64,000 bases of DNA from NCBI RefSeq assembly GCF_030147005.1, contig NZ_JASLAW010000046.1:8724-72723 (forward strand), read 5' to 3'. A program made the translations under genes and the position numbers. Below, piece after piece: positions 51,287 through 59,597 of the stretch. The notes beneath the pieces were generated by a model, which ran no database searches, had not been told where the DNA came from, and saw only the letters and a program-made list of their open reading frames with translations. This stretch comes from Pseudomonas sp. Lineage in GTDB: Bacteria; Pseudomonadota; Gammaproteobacteria; Pseudomonadales; Pseudomonadaceae. Each line of letters opens with the position of its first letter. The stretch's first letter is position 1.

Positions 51287-52987
51287 ATGAGTGACGAGCA
51301 CGTAGACCGCCCTTCCACAAATTCCGTAGGCCAACCGCCGGTTGACACCAGTCGTCGGCGCTTTCTGGGTGGCGCGGCAGTGCTGGGGGTGGGTGCGAGC
51401 CTCAGTGGCTGCGGCAATACCAGCGAAACACCGAGTAAACCGCTGCCACGACCGCTCTCCCCCCAGGAACTGGACAAGGCCCTGCGCGACAATGTGAAGA
51501 CCGTGGTGGTGATCTACGCCGAGAACCGCAGCTTCAACAATTTGTTCGCCGACTTTCCAGGGCTGGACGCCCCTCTCCAGGCACTTTCCGCCCCTGATTA
51601 CCAGCAGCGAGACCGCGATGGCAGCGTATTGAGCGCCCTCCCCCCGACCTGGGGTGGCGTGCTGCAGGCAGGCCCGCAAAGCGTGGATGGCGTGACCTAC
51701 CCGAGCGCAGTGCAATTCCAGGAAAACCTGCCCAACGCCCCGTTCGCCCTCAAAGGCCCGGATGCGCAAGACTTGCCGCTGAGCCTGGTGACCCGTGACT
51801 TGTGGCACGTGTTCTATCAGAACCAGATGCAGATCAATGGCGGCAAGAATGACGGTTTCGTGGCCTGGGGCGATTCCGGTGGCTTGGTGATGGGCCATTA
51901 CGCCCAGAGCCGATACTCCCTGCGCCTGTGGGACGTGGCCAAGGAGTTTGTGTTGTGCGATAACTTTTTTCAGGGCGCGTTCGGCGGCTCGTTTCTCAAC
52001 CATCACTACTTGATCAGCGCCACCGCACCGATCTACCCCAACGCCGCGCAATCGGTGGCCAAGGCGCAGATCGCCACGCTGCAAAGCGATGACCCCACCG
52101 ATACACGCCTCAAGCCCTTGGACACCTCGCCGGCCAGTGCGATGGTCGGCCCGCCGCAGTTCGGCCCCAGCGCATTGACGCCGGACGGTTACGCCGTTAA
52201 CACGCTGGCGCCGCCCTACTGGCCGACCTGGATTCGTGACCCGCAAAACCCGGATTACTCCAAACCGGACCTGCCCAACGTGCTGGTGCCGCAAACCCAC
52301 GAACACATTGGCGACAAGCTCTCCAAAAAGAACGTCGACTGGGCCTGGTACGCCGGCGCCTGGCAAGCCACCCTGGATCAGTTCAAAGACTCGGGCGGCA
52401 TCCCCAAGATTCCGAACTTCCAGTACCACCATCAGCCGTTCAACTACTTCAAGCAGCAGGGCCCGGAGAACCGTGCGGAGCGTGACAAACGCCTGCGCGA
52501 CGGCGGGCTGGGCGATGAGTCGAGCACCAACAGGTTTTTCGCCGACGCCCAGGCGGGCAAGCTGCCCGCCGTGAGTTTCTACAAGCCTCAGGGCAACCTG
52601 AACATGCACGCCGGCTATGCCGATGTGGCCTCGGGCGACCGCCATATCGTGCGCGCCTTGAAGGTGCTGCAGGAAAGCCCGCAGTGGAACAACATGGTGG
52701 TGGTGGTGACGGTCGATGAAAACGGCGGCTGGTGGGACCACGTCGCACCGCCCAAGGGCGACCGCTGGGGGCCGGGCACGCGGGTTCCGGCCCTGGTGGT
52801 GTCGCCGTTCGCGCGCAAAGGCACGGTTGACCATACGGTCTACGACACAGCGTCGATCCTGCGCTTGATCACCCGCGTGTTTGAGTTGGAGACCCTGGAC
52901 GGCCTCAAGCAAAGGGATGACGCGATGATCGCCCGCGGCCAGAAACCCATGGGGGATTTGAGCAACGCCTTGCAGTTCAACGTGTAA
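51287..52987 (+). CDS. Tat-exported lipoprotein phosphoesterase (AcpA/phospholipase C-like acid phosphatase)
   Basis: 566 residues from the ATG at 51287; an in-frame upstream start at 51197 has no support. A twin-arginine signal (SRRRFLGGAAVLGVG, residues 22-36) ends in a lipobox (SLSGC, Cys42). The phosphoesterase domain starts VVVIYAENRSFNNLFADFPG and includes HVAPPKGDRWGPGTRVP and VVTVDENGGWWDHV, the metal-site segments of the AcpA/PlcC superfamily. Likely a periplasmic or surface acid phosphatase releasing phosphate from organic esters. I saw no clear Pho box upstream. An uncharacterised secreted protein gene follows after 122 bases. Confidence 0.88.
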   Translation: MSDEHVDRPSTNSVGQPPVDTSRRRFLGGAAVLGVGASLSGCGNTSETPSKPLPRPLSPQELDKALRDNVKTVVVIYAENRSFNNLFADFPGLDAPLQALSAPDYQQRDRDGSVLSALPPTWGGVLQAGPQSVDGVTYPSAVQFQENLPNAPFALKGPDAQDLPLSLVTRDLWHVFYQNQMQINGGKNDGFVAWGDSGGLVMGHYAQSRYSLRLWDVAKEFVLCDNFFQGAFGGSFLNHHYLISATAPIYPNAAQSVAKAQIATLQSDDPTDTRLKPLDTSPASAMVGPPQFGPSALTPDGYAVNTLAPPYWPTWIRDPQNPDYSKPDLPNVLVPQTHEHIGDKLSKKNVDWAWYAGAWQATLDQFKDSGGIPKIPNFQYHHQPFNYFKQQGPENRAERDKRLRDGGLGDESSTNRFFADAQAGKLPAVSFYKPQGNLNMHAGYADVASGDRHIVRALKVLQESPQWNNMVVVVTVDENGGWWDHVAPPKGDRWGPGTRVPALVVSPFARKGTVDHTVYDTASILRLITRVFELETLDGLKQRDDAMIARGQKPMGDLSNALQFNV

Positions 52988-53109
52988 GTTTACTTATCCA
53001 ATTGCGACACGCGCGCCGATTTAGCACGCGGTTTTCCTGGTCAGCCGCTACTGTGTGAGGGTGGGCTTCCATCCCGCGCAGACGGGCTTTCGCTGACAAG
53101 GAATCGACT

Positions 53110-54279
53110 ATGTTCAAACCGACCAGGCTGTCCTTAATTCTGGCCGCACTGCTGGCCAGCGCGGTCGTACAGGCCGACATTGAAGTGCCATTGGGCAGCA
53201 CGCAGCGTGTCACCCAGTTGTTCGCGTTTCCCAACAACTGCAACGTGATCTGCTTTCGGCCGTGGACGCTGGAACAGACCGCCGAGCACTATTTGAACCA
53301 GAGCCTGCAACGTGATGGCTACAGCCGAGCCAAGGTCAGCGTCAAGGTCCATGACGGCCAGGTCGCGGCGACCTTCAGCGGCGTGCCGGACGGTTACGGC
53401 CAACCCCTGACGACCCTGCTCAATACCGCCGACCTGGCTTACCAAGGCGCCAGCCAGCTCAACAGCGACGGCAAGTGGGCTTATAACTGGTACTTGTTCC
53501 TGCCGTTGGGCATGGCCCTGGAAAACCGCAAAAGCATTGAGCTGCTGCACTTTCCGCCCGATTACTCGCTGACCCAGGCCCAGGATTACCTGGAATCGGC
53601 CACCACCGACCGCTGGGCGACCTTGCTCACCAGCAATGGCATTCCTGCCAGCGAAACCCCGGCCTACCAGACCATCATTGATATCGCCCCCATCGCCGCG
53701 CCGTCCAATGCGGGTAAAGACCTGGAAGCGGTCTACAGCTACTTCACCGGCTACCAGACCCGCATGGTCAAGGAGTTGAGCCTGCGCCCCAACGGTTCGT
53801 TGCCAATGGTCGCCTTCGGCGCGCCGGTGCGCAGTTGGATCAAACAACAATACGGGCAAACCGTGGGCGTGCTGGGCCTGGCGCAGATCAGCCCCGAGCC
53901 GGGCAAGCCGGTCTCGGTACTCGGCGCCAACCACCCGAGTTACATCTGGTATGCCGCCAGCCCGGACACTTATGACGGCGATGAGCAGAAGGCCGATGAG
54001 GCCGGTTTGAAGGTGATGGGCCAGGACCTGAGCGCGGCCTGCTGGCAAGCCGGCATGGGCCAGAAACCCGCCAGCGACGCGAACGTATTGCTCAAGGCGT
54101 GCATGAATACCTGGCAGGTCACGCGCAAGGAGCAGACCTGCGAGCTGTTCTACACCTCCGTGCGCACTCTGACCCCCGAGCAGGCCAACGCCAAATGTGC
54201 CACGCCCAGCATCAAAACCCAGTTGAAACAGCTGCGCAGTACAGCCCCCACCCCCACCCTCGCTGCGCCCTCGCTGTGA
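53110..54279 (+). CDS. Uncharacterised secreted protein
   Basis: 389 residues with a typical signal peptide (residues 1-22, LILAALLASAVVQA). The mature protein has a short cysteine pair near the N-terminus (NNCNVICF) and cysteines near the C-terminus (CWQAG, CMNTW, CELF, CATP), suggesting disulfides. No known domain was recognised. An AAGGAATC site precedes the ATG. Its position behind the phosphoesterase gene suggests, but does not prove, a functional pair. A strong hairpin follows. Confidence 0.8.
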   Translation: MFKPTRLSLILAALLASAVVQADIEVPLGSTQRVTQLFAFPNNCNVICFRPWTLEQTAEHYLNQSLQRDGYSRAKVSVKVHDGQVAATFSGVPDGYGQPLTTLLNTADLAYQGASQLNSDGKWAYNWYLFLPLGMALENRKSIELLHFPPDYSLTQAQDYLESATTDRWATLLTSNGIPASETPAYQTIIDIAPIAAPSNAGKDLEAVYSYFTGYQTRMVKELSLRPNGSLPMVAFGAPVRSWIKQQYGQTVGVLGLAQISPEPGKPVSVLGANHPSYIWYAASPDTYDGDEQKADEAGLKVMGQDLSAACWQAGMGQKPASDANVLLKACMNTWQVTRKEQTCELFYTSVRTLTPEQANAKCATPSIKTQLKQLRSTAPTPTLAAPSL

Positions 54280-54289
54280 GAAATACCGA

Positions 54290-54323
54290 CGATTTCTACT
54301 GTCAGATTTGACAGTAGAAATCG
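54290..54323. terminator. Hairpin after the secreted-protein gene
   Basis: A perfect 15-bp stem (54290-54304 with 54309-54323) and a GATT loop. There is no T run, so it is either a weak terminator or an mRNA 3'-end stabiliser. Confidence 0.6.
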
Positions 54324-54418
54324 GCGCCGACATCGGCGAGTCTTGAGCAGCGCCCATTTGCTGCAAGACTGGCTGTCAGTTAACACACGCAAGTTCAAGC
54401 AGCCCTCTGAGGAGAGTC

Positions 54419-54943
54419 ATGAAAACTCGAGCCACGGATAAGGCTAAAGCGGCTGTGTTTGACTGCCTTTACCCGTTCAAGACGCTGGTCATCGATCAGG
54501 GTTACCCCTCGACCGAACACTTCCAGATCGTGCAAAACACTGATGGCACAGCAGTCGGAATAAAGGCGCGTGTCGCGTTTGACAGCCGCATGCGCATCGC
54601 CAGGATTTCCGGCTACGCCGTCAGCGAACAACGCCCGTATACGCTGCAGCTATCGCCACGCATACATTTATACGACTCTTGGTTTTGCGGCCTGTTGCAG
54701 CACTCCTGCAACCCGAATGCGTTTCTGGACACCACATATCTGGAACTCTGGACCGTACAGCCTATCCCCGCCGGCACGCCATTGACCGTGGACTACGCCA
54801 ATACCGAGGATTCGCTGTTCCGGCAGTTCGCCTGCCATTGCGGCGAGTTGAACTGCCGGGGCTGGATCACCGGCGCCAAGGAGCCGCTGAACACCGAAGG
54901 CCAGACCTTCCTGGCCCGGTGGCGTGAGCGCAAACGGACTTAG
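54419..54943 (+). CDS. SET-domain protein (putative protein-lysine methyltransferase)
   Basis: 174 residues. The C-terminal half carries SET/post-SET marks: LLQHSCNPNAFLDT (the H-x-C-x-P-N SAM/knot motif), PIPAGTPLTVDYANTED, then a FACHCGELNCRGWI post-SET cysteine cluster (C-x-C-x4-C). SET proteins transfer methyl groups to lysines and are typical of eukaryotes; bacterial copies are sporadic except in some chlamydiae, legionellae and pseudomonads. GGAG lies upstream of the ATG. The 3' end overlaps the convergent carbonic anhydrase gene by 4 bases. The target is unknown. Confidence 0.85.
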   Translation: MKTRATDKAKAAVFDCLYPFKTLVIDQGYPSTEHFQIVQNTDGTAVGIKARVAFDSRMRIARISGYAVSEQRPYTLQLSPRIHLYDSWFCGLLQHSCNPNAFLDTTYLELWTVQPIPAGTPLTVDYANTEDSLFRQFACHCGELNCRGWITGAKEPLNTEGQTFLARWRERKRT

Positions 54944-55584
54944 GCTTCGCCCAGCGGCCGCAGACGGTACTGCGGCGGCAATTGCTCGAAGCCACTGATG
55001 GTGGTGTTCAAACTCTTCCAGCGGCCATCCTTGATGCCATAGATGCAGCCATGGATCGACAGGCTCTGCCCGCGGTGCCAGGCGTTCTGCACAATGCTGG
55101 TATGGCCGACGTTGGCCACCTGCTGAATCACGTTCAGCTCGCACATGCGGTCTACGCGTTCTTCCTCAGTCGGCAACTGGGCCAGCACGTCACGGTTTTC
55201 GTAGTAGAGATCGCGAATGGTGCGCAGCCAGCCGTCAATCAGGCCGAACTGGCGGTCTTGCATCGAAGCGCGCACGCCGCCGCAGCCATAGTGGCCAGTG
55301 ACGAGGATGTGTTTGACCTTGAGCACATCGACCGCGTACTGAATCACCGACAGACAATTGAGGTCAGTGTGCAGCACCACGTTGGCCACGTTGCGGTGCA
55401 CAAACAGATCACCGGGCAACATGCCGACGATCTCGTTGGCCGGTACACGCGCATCGGAACAGCCGATCCACAAGTACTCCGGGGTTTGCTGGCGGGCGAG
55501 CTTGGCGAAGAATTCGGGATCTTCCTGTTTGATCGCATCCGCCCAGCGTTCGTTGTTATCTAGCAGGTCTTGTAGTTCGTTCAT
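54940..55584 (-). CDS. can: Beta-class carbonic anhydrase
   Basis: 214 residues from the ATG at 55584, chosen over an upstream start at 55644 because GAGG lies 9 bases before it. Zinc ligands Cys42, Asp44 (IGCSDARVPANE) and His98, Cys101 (TGHYGCGGV) are all present. It interconverts CO2 and bicarbonate in the cytoplasm. Single-gene unit, convergent with the SET gene. Confidence 0.95.
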   Translation of the reverse strand: MNELQDLLDNNERWADAIKQEDPEFFAKLARQQTPEYLWIGCSDARVPANEIVGMLPGDLFVHRNVANVVLHTDLNCLSVIQYAVDVLKVKHILVTGHYGCGGVRASMQDRQFGLIDGWLRTIRDLYYENRDVLAQLPTEEERVDRMCELNVIQQVANVGHTSIVQNAWHRGQSLSIHGCIYGIKDGRWKSLNTTISGFEQLPPQYRLRPLGEA

Positions 55585-55723
55585 CAGGGAAAGCCTCAGG
55601 AATGATGCGCAGCTTTGTGACTGACAACCCCTCGTCCGGGTCACGCCTGGCGCAAATTAGCTTGAATCTTTGGGACGCAGAACCTGTCCACACACTATAA
55701 GCCCCACAGTATGAGGATTGGCC

Positions 55724-56128
55724 ATGACTGAATCACGACGTCCCTACGGCGCTACGCAACCCGAACCGATCGATGATAATGAAGACCGCATGGGTTCGAT
55801 GCGCGAGCTCGATTTTGATGAAGAAGACCAGACAGCCGAAATCGGCGATGAAATCCCGCGTGGCGAGCGCGAGCATCTGATGCCCGACGAGCGGGTGCGC
55901 GAGGCCGGGTTTACGGGGGCCTCGACAGCTGACCATGAATCGACTGATGACGATATGAGCCCGGAAACGCTGATCCATGAGGATGGCGCGAGGGATGCGC
56001 GGGAGGAAGGTGAAGACACTCCGGCGGATTACGACCTGAATATCGTCGACGAAGATGAGATTGGCGGTGGGAATGGGTTGGATGAGGCCGAACTGGCCGA
56101 TCTGGACCCGCTTAACGGTAAACGCTGA
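55724..56128 (+). CDS. Highly acidic conserved protein (often labelled serine kinase/phosphatase)
   Basis: 134 residues from the ATG at 55724 (GAGG upstream). It is extremely rich in Asp/Glu, with almost no hydrophobic core (RELDFDEEDQTAEIGDEIPRG is representative, trimmed). Likely intrinsically disordered. Databases of Pseudomonas genomes commonly carry this family under a serine kinase/phosphatase label, but I see no catalytic kinase or phosphatase motif in it. Stand-alone gene followed by a REP element. Confidence 0.8.
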   Translation: MTESRRPYGATQPEPIDDNEDRMGSMRELDFDEEDQTAEIGDEIPRGEREHLMPDERVREAGFTGASTADHESTDDDMSPETLIHEDGARDAREEGEDTPADYDLNIVDEDEIGGGNGLDEAELADLDPLNGKR

Positions 56129-56145
56129 CAGCTAACTGGTCTTAA

Positions 56146-56233
56146 TGTGGGAGCGGGCTTGCTCGCGAGTGCGCAGTGCCAGTCGACGGATATTGACTGA
56201 TACGGCGCGGTCGCGAGCAAGCCCGCTCCCACA
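56146..56233. repeat. REP palindrome pair, GGAGCGGGCTTGCTC family
   Basis: A 23-base arm at 56146-56168 (TGTGGGAGCGGG..CTCGCGA) is matched perfectly by its complement at 56211-56233, with 42 bases between. This is the common P. fluorescens-type REP doublet and differs from the family at 10843 and 63842. It lies between convergent genes. Confidence 0.88.
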
Positions 56234-56246
56234 GTTGTATGTGTGA

Positions 56247-56699
56247 TCAATCGATCAGCGTGCAAGCCATCACTACCGCGTCTTCGCGTCCGCCTACAGC
56301 CGGGTAGTAATCGCGGCGGCGACCAATCTCATTGAAGCCGTAGCGCTCGTACAACCGGAATGCCCCGGTATTGCTGTCACGCACTTCCAGGAAACATTCG
56401 CGCGCATTGGCTGCATAGGCGCGGGACATCAAATGCTCCAGCAGCGCCAAGCCCAAACCTCGGCCCTGATTCTCCGGTTTAACGGTGATATTCAGCACGT
56501 GCGCCTCATCGAGGATGATCTGCACCACGCCATGCCCAACCTGCTGCTCACCTTCGAACATCAGCCATATCTGGTATTTGCCCAACCCGTCGAGAAAGAT
56601 GCCACGGGTCCATGGGTGGCTGAACGCCGCGTATTCGATCTTCAGCACAGCGTCGAGGTCAGCCTCGGTCATCGGGCGAAAGGATAAAGCCTCACTCAT
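56247..56699 (-). CDS. rimI: Ribosomal protein S18-alanine N-acetyltransferase
   Basis: 150 residues of the GNAT family. Acetyl-CoA loop in KPENQGRGLGLALLEHLM, and the C-terminal LEVRDSNTGAFRLYERYGF typical of RimI. It acetylates the N-terminal alanine of S18. It overlaps holD by 8 bases, the same holD-rimI pairing as in E. coli. Confidence 0.94.
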   Translation of the reverse strand: MSEALSFRPMTEADLDAVLKIEYAAFSHPWTRGIFLDGLGKYQIWLMFEGEQQVGHGVVQIILDEAHVLNITVKPENQGRGLGLALLEHLMSRAYAANARECFLEVRDSNTGAFRLYERYGFNEIGRRRDYYPAVGGREDAVVMACTLID

Positions 56700-57474
56700 C
56701 GGTTGTTTTCCAGCGCGCCATCAGCCGGCGCATGGCTTGCCAGACATCAGCCTTACGCTGTGGCTCTTCCATTAATAATTCCAGGCCCGGCAGGGCCCAG
56801 GCCGACCCCAGGCCTTCAACCTGCAGTTCGCGGTACCAGGCTTCGGCGTCGGCAACCCCGGCAAAGCGCACGGCGGGCAGGCCGATCAGCCACAGGCACA
56901 CGCAAGGTTCGTCTTCCAGGCGTGCCGAGACAAAACTTTGTACAAAATCCCGCGCGGCTTCCGGGCCTTGGTCCATGGTGCCGCGCACCAACAGCGGCCA
57001 GCGCACCGGGTCGCCGACAATTTGCGGGCTGTCGGGCAGGCCGGCGGCGCGCAGCATGTCCTTGAGCAGCAGGTAGGCGGGGTCGCGCGACTGGAAGCGT
57101 TCGCCGGTGGGCAATTCCACCAGCAGCAGGCACCGCCCGGCGCGCAGCAGTTGCAGGGCAAAACGTGGCGGCGGCACCACCGGGGCCTTGGCCACAGGGG
57201 CGGTTTCTTCGGCGATAACCGGTTTGACCACAGGTGACGGACGCGGCACCTCAATCTTGGTGCGCTCCACCGTCGGCCGCGCTTCGGGCACAGGCTTGAC
57301 CACAGCAACCGGCGCGGCGGCTTCCTCGCCTGAAGGCTCAAACGCCTCATAAGGCTCAGGCACCTGCAACAGCTCGGGCCGCGAGGGCGCGGCAAACGGC
57401 AGTTCGGTGCGGGGCAGCCAGTTGACCACCTGCATGGCGGTCAAGTAAGCGCGACGTCGGGACTCGATAAGCAC
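56692..57474 (-). CDS. holD: Cryptic DNA polymerase III psi subunit
   Basis: 260 residues from a GTG at 57474; the ATG at 57435 would remove the conserved N-terminus. That N-terminus (IESRRRAYLTAMQVVNWLPR) has the chi-binding pattern of E. coli psi (SRRDWQLQQLGITQWSLR). A long proline/valine/glutamate-rich linker (about 50-100) separates it from a globular C-terminal half. Psi links the clamp loader to chi and SSB. The protein is twice the E. coli length; such a cryptic psi was described for P. aeruginosa in the same place beside rimI. Automated labels often call it TonB-like because of the linker. Confidence 0.85.
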   Translation of the reverse strand: MLIESRRRAYLTAMQVVNWLPRTELPFAAPSRPELLQVPEPYEAFEPSGEEAAAPVAVVKPVPEARPTVERTKIEVPRPSPVVKPVIAEETAPVAKAPVVPPPRFALQLLRAGRCLLLVELPTGERFQSRDPAYLLLKDMLRAAGLPDSPQIVGDPVRWPLLVRGTMDQGPEAARDFVQSFVSARLEDEPCVCLWLIGLPAVRFAGVADAEAWYRELQVEGLGSAWALPGLELLMEEPQRKADVWQAMRRLMARWKTTDE

Positions 57475-57486
57475 AGCTCGGCCACT

Positions 57487-57495
57487 TGTGGATAA
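57487..57495 (-). promoter_or_regulatory. DnaA box 1
   Basis: TGTGGATAA, the exact complement of the consensus DnaA box TTATCCACA, 13 bases from the holD start codon. Confidence 0.6.
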
Positions 57496-57554
57496 CTAAA
57501 GAGCGGGGATTCTACCGCTGTTCGGCAACAATCGCCCACTGCACACTGACCGGC

Positions 57555-57587
57555 TGTGGATAAATCCCGCGCCCGATGCAGTACAAT
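57555..57587. promoter_or_regulatory. DnaA box 2 and mksF promoter region
   Basis: A second exact DnaA box (TGTGGATAA, 57555-57563) lies where the -35 of mksF should be, followed by a -10 candidate TACAAT at 57582-57587, five of six matches. No good -35 sequence is seen at normal spacing, which would suit a regulator-dependent promoter. Confidence 0.55.
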
Positions 57588-57622
57588 CGCGACTTTTAAT
57601 CGCCAACCAGCCGGCCATTCCC

Positions 57623-58900
57623 ATGATCGAACCCAAGCGCGTCCTGCGCGCCCTCGCCGAACACTGGGCCTTACTTGAGCCACTGTGTGAACACTTCGAC
57701 CAAGGCACCCTGAGCCTCGGCGAGTTGCGCGCGCAACTGGCCGCCCAACAACTGGACAGCACACCCCAGGACATCACCAGCCTGCTCGACGTGTGGATTC
57801 GCCTGGACATCCTGGTGCCTGTCGCCAAAAGCCCGAACCGTTTCGAGCTCAACGCCCAGATCCACGACTTCCTTGCTTATCTTCGCAAGGAGCACCGGCT
57901 TGGCCTGTGCCTGGAAATCGAAGCCTACCTGCGCCACCTCGAGCGCCTGGCCGGCTATATCCAGGACGCTTTCGACATCCGTGACGGCCACGACTTGGCC
58001 CGCCAATTGCGTCTGCTGGACATGCGCGTTCGGGACGTGCTGAAAAAACTCGCCAATGACGAACAGGCCCTGGCTGCCGTGGCCGACCGCGCCAAGACCA
58101 GCGACCGGCAGATCCCGTTGCGCCAGCGTTACGCCGAGGTGCTGGCGACCTGGGACGAATACGTCGAACCGATGATCCAACTGGTGAATGCCGACGGCGC
58201 GTTCGAGCAAGGCGTGCGCAAGGTGGAAAACGTACTGCTGCGCATGCTCACCGAGCAACAGCGTCTCGGCCACCTGGTGGACGACGATATGCTGCTGCGC
58301 ACCCACGCGCGCATCCTTGAGATGCAGACCAGCGCACAGTTGACCTTGCGCCACGCGCGCGAACTGCTACTGCCGCTACGTGAAGAAGCACGCCGGCACA
58401 ACGCCGTGACCCGTGGCGCGGCGCTGGCGCTGTCAGCGATCCGCCGCAAAGGCCTGGACGCCGTGCCGCAAGCCGCCATGCCCATGTTCACCCGGCCGCA
58501 AAGCACGTTCCTGGGCAGTGCCAGTCAGGTCGAGGCGTATGTGTACGCCCTGGCGAATTTCGAGCCCAAACCGGCACGTTTCCCCAAGGCGCACAAAACC
58601 CACAAGGGCGACGCCCAGCGCGCGCCGCGAACGGTCAAGGAAATGCTTGAGCGCTGCGAAGACGCCCTGCCGATGCCGGACCTGATGACCTGGCTGCTGG
58701 AGCAGGAACCGGACGGTGCCACCGACGAGTTGCTGTACTGGTTCTCGCGGCTCTCGCGGGAAAAACGCTTCAAGCGCGAACGCCTCGAACGCCGCGATTA
58801 CCACACCCACGAGCATCAGGTCAGCCTGCGCTCCTTCGCCCTGCTCCCGGCCGGCGTTGACGTCACCGAGAATTCTGCGAGCACGCCTTATGCATCTTGA
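57623..58900 (+). CDS. mksF: Condensin MksF (kleisin subunit)
   Basis: 425 residues, helical throughout, with an N-terminal winged-helix-like part (LRALAEHWALLEPLCEHFDQGTLSLGEL) and an acidic, charged middle. It corresponds to the kleisin of the MksBEF condensin, PA4684-type in P. aeruginosa and related to MukF/JetA. It bridges the SMC heads. First gene of mksF-mksE-mksB, overlapping mksE by 11 bases. Confidence 0.9.
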   Translation: MIEPKRVLRALAEHWALLEPLCEHFDQGTLSLGELRAQLAAQQLDSTPQDITSLLDVWIRLDILVPVAKSPNRFELNAQIHDFLAYLRKEHRLGLCLEIEAYLRHLERLAGYIQDAFDIRDGHDLARQLRLLDMRVRDVLKKLANDEQALAAVADRAKTSDRQIPLRQRYAEVLATWDEYVEPMIQLVNADGAFEQGVRKVENVLLRMLTEQQRLGHLVDDDMLLRTHARILEMQTSAQLTLRHARELLLPLREEARRHNAVTRGAALALSAIRRKGLDAVPQAAMPMFTRPQSTFLGSASQVEAYVYALANFEPKPARFPKAHKTHKGDAQRAPRTVKEMLERCEDALPMPDLMTWLLEQEPDGATDELLYWFSRLSREKRFKRERLERRDYHTHEHQVSLRSFALLPAGVDVTENSASTPYAS

Positions 58901-59597
58901 TCTATCCGAACTGTCCCAGCTGGCGCCGATCTTTCGCGAGCTGTTCAAGGGTTACCACGTCAGCCGCCGCGACCCGGAGCTGTACGCGCAACTGTCGAAC
59001 TTCCAGGACCAGTACCGCACGCTGTTCAAGGCCCTGGGTTTTGAGCTGGTCTGCGATACCCGTGGCTTCTATTACTTCGTGCCGGATTCGGCCATCGCCA
59101 GTGCGCAAGTGAACAAGACTGCGCAACGTTTGGCGCTGTTCACCTTCATCCTTGTCGAGCATCTGGCCGATCAGGGCCGCGACCCGGTCGCCGTGCTCGA
59201 CGGCGGCAGCCTGGGCCGCGATGAGCTGCCGTCGTTGCTGGAGAAGTACCGCGACCTGTTTATCCAGGCCGAAGTACAAACCCAGGAAGAACTCGAAGAA
59301 AAAATCATGCGCCGCATGACCCAACTGGGCTTTGCCGGTGAAGACAACGGCATCTATCGCTTCCTGCCGCCGATGCATCGCTTCCTCGATGTGTGCCTGT
59401 CGGTACAGCAGGACCGCGACCTCGCCGCCAGCGTGCACAGCGTGTTGCCGCTGCCGGCGCCGGTAATCGTCGACGAAGACAGCGATGAAAAACTGCTGAA
59501 GACCGATGACCCGCTGGACCTGAGCGACTTCGCTGAAGAAAGCGAAGAAGACGCCCTCGCCCGCGCTATTGCCGAAGAACAGGAAACCGACGCATGA
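58890..59597 (+). CDS. mksE: Condensin MksE
   Basis: 235 residues from the ATG at 58890 (MHLDLSELSQLAPIFRELFKGYHVS); the reading frame is open further upstream only within mksF. It matches the MukE/JetB-type KITE subunit: winged helices in the middle and an acidic tail (DLSDFAEESEEDALARAI). It binds the MksF kleisin and DNA. It overlaps mksB by 4 bases (ATGA). Confidence 0.9.
   Translation: MHLDLSELSQLAPIFRELFKGYHVSRRDPELYAQLSNFQDQYRTLFKALGFELVCDTRGFYYFVPDSAIASAQVNKTAQRLALFTFILVEHLADQGRDPVAVLDGGSLGRDELPSLLEKYRDLFIQAEVQTQEELEEKIMRRMTQLGFAGEDNGIYRFLPPMHRFLDVCLSVQQDRDLAASVHSVLPLPAPVIVDEDSDEKLLKTDDPLDLSDFAEESEEDALARAIAEEQETDA

Noticed and set aside
51224..52912. 562-codon open frame on the minus strand opposite the phosphoesterase gene
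   Set aside because: The plus strand encodes a clear Tat lipoprotein with conserved motifs; the antisense frame has no recognisable feature.
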